Origin: Bradyrhizobium sp. sGM-13
Lineage (GTDB): Bacteria; Pseudomonadota; Alphaproteobacteria; Rhizobiales; Xanthobacteraceae
DNA: 64,000 nucleotides
Reading direction: 5' to 3'
NCBI RefSeq assembly: GCF_018398875.1
Contig: NZ_JAGWDK010000030.1
Coordinates: forward strand, 1 to 64,000
The position numbers were made by a program, and so were the translations under genes. Each line of letters opens with the position of its first letter. Within the stretch, counting starts at the first letter, position 1. Positions 62,034 to 64,000 of the stretch are shown here, piece by piece. A model generated the notes under the pieces. It had not been told where the DNA came from, searched no databases, and saw only the letters and a program-made list of their open reading frames with translations.

Positions 62034-62669
62034 CTAGCGCAATGCTAGCCCGGTCGCTGCTTCCAGTTCATTAATCGCTTGCGCCGCACTGACCACCTTG
62101 ATCGTGGTCATCCCCATCTCGCGCGCCGGCTTCAGATTGACGCCGAGGTCGTCGAGATAGACGCAGTCCTTCGGATCGACCTTCAGCGTCTCAACCATCA
62201 TCCGGTAGATGCGCGGGTCGGGCTTTCGAAGGCCGATTTTCGCGGACTCGATGACGTGATCGAACAGCGTCATCACTTCGGCGACATAGAGCGTGCGCCC
62301 GCTGTGGCTGCCGATGGCGTTGGCGGGCAGATTGTTGGTGATGCAGCCGGTCTTGAACTTTGCTTTCACGCGCTTCAGTGCCTCGACCATTTCGGGCCGC
62401 AGATCGCCGGACAGTAGCGGCAGCACGTCCTTGCCGCGAACCGCCGCGCCCAGCGCCAGCGATTCGGCCGCAAACAATTCGTCGAAGGCTTCGATATCGA
62501 CCTCGGCGCGCTCGAATTTTGCCCAGGCATTTTCCAAATGATTGGCGGCGTTAGTGCGCCGGATGATATCGGCCGGCAGCCCGCGCTCGGTCTCGAACCG
62601 CGTGAATGCCTCGAATGGCGAGGTGGTGAGCACCCCGCCGAAATCCCAGATCACTGCCTCGATCATCAT
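62034..62669 (-). CDS. HAD-superfamily hydrolase, subfamily IA
   Basis: A 211-residue HAD hydrolase. Motif I is VIWDFGGVLTTSP (nucleophile Asp, second Asp replaced by Gly as in many DFGG members), motif II is TGCITNNLP, motif III Lys in RKPDPRIY, and motif IV VYLDDLGVNL. A helical cap lies between motifs I and II. The open frame upstream is much longer but overlaps the start of a protease on the other strand; the MMIEAVIW start is the family-like one. Substrate unknown. Divergent from that protease. Confidence 0.88.
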   Translation of the reverse strand: MMIEAVIWDFGGVLTTSPFEAFTRFETERGLPADIIRRTNAANHLENAWAKFERAEVDIEAFDELFAAESLALGAAVRGKDVLPLLSGDLRPEMVEALKRVKAKFKTGCITNNLPANAIGSHSGRTLYVAEVMTLFDHVIESAKIGLRKPDPRIYRMMVETLKVDPKDCVYLDDLGVNLKPAREMGMTTIKVVSAAQAINELEAATGLALR

Positions 62670-62777
62670 GTCCTGCCTGAAGTATCGCTCCGGGGAGCCG
62701 CTAACACGGATCGACTGCCCGAACCAGCCCGATCGCCGCGCTTGGCGATGCGCGCCGCACAAGCTATTGCTGCGCCG

Positions 62778-63539
62778 ATGAAGATACTGCCTCGAATGAC
62801 TGCCGGCCTGGTGCTGCTGCTTTCCGTTCCCGCCCATGCCATCGTCGGCGGTGGTGCGCCATCCACCGAAGGTGTGGCCCGCTCTATCATCACCATCGTC
62901 GGATCGCGCGGCAATTTCTGCACCGGGGCCTTGATTGGGCCAAGGCTGGTGTTGACGGCGGCGCACTGCGTGCAGCCCGGCGCGGAATACAAGATCGTCG
63001 AGTATGGTGCGGACAGGCAGCCTTCGCTGCAGGACGTGAAGAGCATCGCCATTCATCCAGGCTTCAATATGCAGGCGATATCAGGACATCGTGCGACGGC
63101 GGATGTCGCGTTGCTGCAATTGGCGGCGTCGCCCAAGGGGAAGACGGCGGCCGCGCTCGGACTGCCGAATATCCCAATCAACATCGGCAGCCGTTTTACG
63201 ATCGCGGGCATCGGCGTAACCGTCCGCGGCGACGGCAAGAGCGGCGGCACCATCCGCCTCGCCAGCCTGGTCGCGGCCGGCAGGCCGGGAACGTTGCAGA
63301 TCAGGCTGGTCGATCCGGCGGGACAGGGCACGCGTGACGGGCTCGGCGCCTGCACGGGAGATTCCGGCGCGCCGGTGTTCGAGGACAAGCCAGGCGGTCC
63401 CGTCATTATCGGCGTGGTGAGCTGGTCGACCGGTCCGAACGGCAGCGCCGGCTGCGGCGGCATGACCGGCGTCACGCCGCTGACGCTGTATCGGGACTGG
63501 ATTTTGCAGTCCGCGCAGAAGTGGGGAATGGGGTTGTAG
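62778..63539 (+). CDS. Secreted trypsin-like serine protease (S1A type)
   Basis: A 253-residue chymotrypsin-fold protease. It has a signal peptide (MTAGLVLLLSVPAHA) and then IVGGGAPSTEG, which resembles the activated N-terminus of S1A enzymes. The triad is in VLTAAHCVQP (His), ATADVALLQL (Asp) and CTGDSGAPVF (Ser). Cysteines pair around the active site (NFCTG with AAHCV; GACTG with AGCGG). It would act outside the cytoplasm; substrate unknown. The start is the ATG giving a standard signal peptide. Confidence 0.9.
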   Translation: MKILPRMTAGLVLLLSVPAHAIVGGGAPSTEGVARSIITIVGSRGNFCTGALIGPRLVLTAAHCVQPGAEYKIVEYGADRQPSLQDVKSIAIHPGFNMQAISGHRATADVALLQLAASPKGKTAAALGLPNIPINIGSRFTIAGIGVTVRGDGKSGGTIRLASLVAAGRPGTLQIRLVDPAGQGTRDGLGACTGDSGAPVFEDKPGGPVIIGVVSWSTGPNGSAGCGGMTGVTPLTLYRDWILQSAQKWGMGL

Positions 63540-63550
63540 CCACATCCGTC

Positions 63551-63716
63551 GTCCCTGCGAACGCAGGGACCATAACCACCAGCCCACATTGTTGAAACGC
63601 AGCCGTCGCCCCGAGTGCCCATTCCGCTGGCCGCGGCGTATGGGCCCCTGCGTTCGCAGGGGCGACATGTTGAGAGGTTCTCGGCTCTATTCTGTCGTCC
63701 CTGCGTTCGCAGGGAC
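63551..63716. repeat. REP-like palindromic repeats, three copies
   Basis: GTCCCTGCGAACGCAGGGAC (63551-63570), GCCCCTGCGTTCGCAGGGGC (63644-63663) and GTCCCTGCGTTCGCAGGGAC (63697-63716) are perfect or near-perfect palindromes of 20 bases. They match the short intergenic palindromes common in Bradyrhizobium. They lie between converging genes and could form transcription-stopping hairpins. Confidence 0.8.
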
Positions 63717-63733
63717 GGCAATGAGCCCGCCGC

Positions 63734-64000
63734 CTAATGCCCCGCCGCCTTGTTCGCGGCGGCATTGTTCAGCACGATCAGGCCGTCGACAGCGACGCCG
63801 ACCTTGCTGTTGATCAAAAACGGATTGACGTCGATCGAGGCGATGCGGTTGCCGGCATCCGCCATCAGGTTCGACAGGCCGACCAGCGCCTTCACGGCGG
63901 AAGGCTCGTGCAGCGCCGGCTTGCCGCGATAGCCTTTCATCTTGATGCCGGCCTTGGTCTTGGCGATCAACTGTTTTGCTTCGGCCTCATCCAAGGGTGC
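63734..64000 (-). CDS. C-terminal end of an acyl-CoA synthetase (NDP-forming, ATP-grasp) gene
   Basis: Only the last 88 codons are in the window; the gene begins beyond 64000. It reads AEAKQLIAKTKAGIKMKGYR, then PALHEPSAVKALVGLSNLMA and ASIDVNPFLINSKVGVAVD. This matches the ATP-grasp end of acetate-CoA ligase family proteins (the DVNPFL segment followed by VDGLIVL). It presumably belongs to a 700-residue enzyme making acyl-CoA with ATP or reversing it. Partial, so family-level only. Confidence 0.7.
   Translation of the reverse strand, partial: APLDEAEAKQLIAKTKAGIKMKGYRGKPALHEPSAVKALVGLSNLMADAGNRIASIDVNPFLINSKVGVAVDGLIVLNNAAANKAAGH

Overview
The window looks like chromosome of an alphaproteobacterium close to Bradyrhizobium. 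The evidence is the high GC of the right half, the many small Bradyrhizobium-type proteins (DUF1127, DUF2934, DUF3606, DUF6894 and similar short families), two Bug/TctC-type binding proteins, an AcdR-AcdS pair, an isoquinoline oxidoreductase locus, REP-like palindromes, and a VCBS protein with the C-terminus usual for that group. Assignment rests on reading protein families by eye; no search was run.

The left part (about 1-33 kb) is accessory, gene-poor DNA. Genes are separated by 200-900 base gaps holding fragments of a dispersed repeat family, including one 99-base element present twice (12656 and 14128). It carries a RidA protein, an FkbM methyltransferase, a tachylectin-like repeat protein, a 1,111-residue SAM-cyclase-ATPase regulator, an orphan sugar-binding protein, a PAS-HWE kinase, an alpha/beta hydrolase, a DUF1003 protein, a frameshifted ABC-type binding protein, a MASE1 hybrid kinase facing a LuxR-type regulator, and an OpgC acyltransferase whose reading frame runs into the tail of an unrelated binding protein. 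From 22 to 29 kb lies a run of very short genes, several in overlapping pairs, with three broken by single-base shifts.

From 29.4 to 39.9 kb is a recombination-rich segment. Three 20-21 base direct repeats precede an AlpA-like regulator and a tyrosine recombinase. A second, P4-type integrase faces a sequence resembling the 3' end of a tRNA-Ser gene, and a similar sequence lies at 39829. Between them are a serine-recombinase relic, a truncated DUF4238 reading frame, and a large two-part DUF4238/SEC-C protein of unknown function, the strongest candidate for an undescribed system. A broken nitroreductase copy, an L,D-transpeptidase and an intact nitroreductase follow.

The right part (about 39.9-64 kb) is compact, GC-rich core-like DNA. 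It holds dgoK-dgoA (galactonate catabolism) with a divergent tricarboxylate-type binding protein; a cysteine-rich VCBS protein divergent from a FecR-domain protein; a TPR protein; a second Bug protein; a trypsin-like protease; acdR-acdS (ACC deaminase and its Lrp-type regulator); recQ; a three-gene cytochrome c/iorA/iorB operon facing a MoxR-VWA (CoxD/CoxE-like) pair that probably helps mature the molybdenum enzyme; a HAD hydrolase; a second secreted trypsin-like protease; REP-like palindromes; and the 3' end of an acyl-CoA synthetase gene cut by the window edge.
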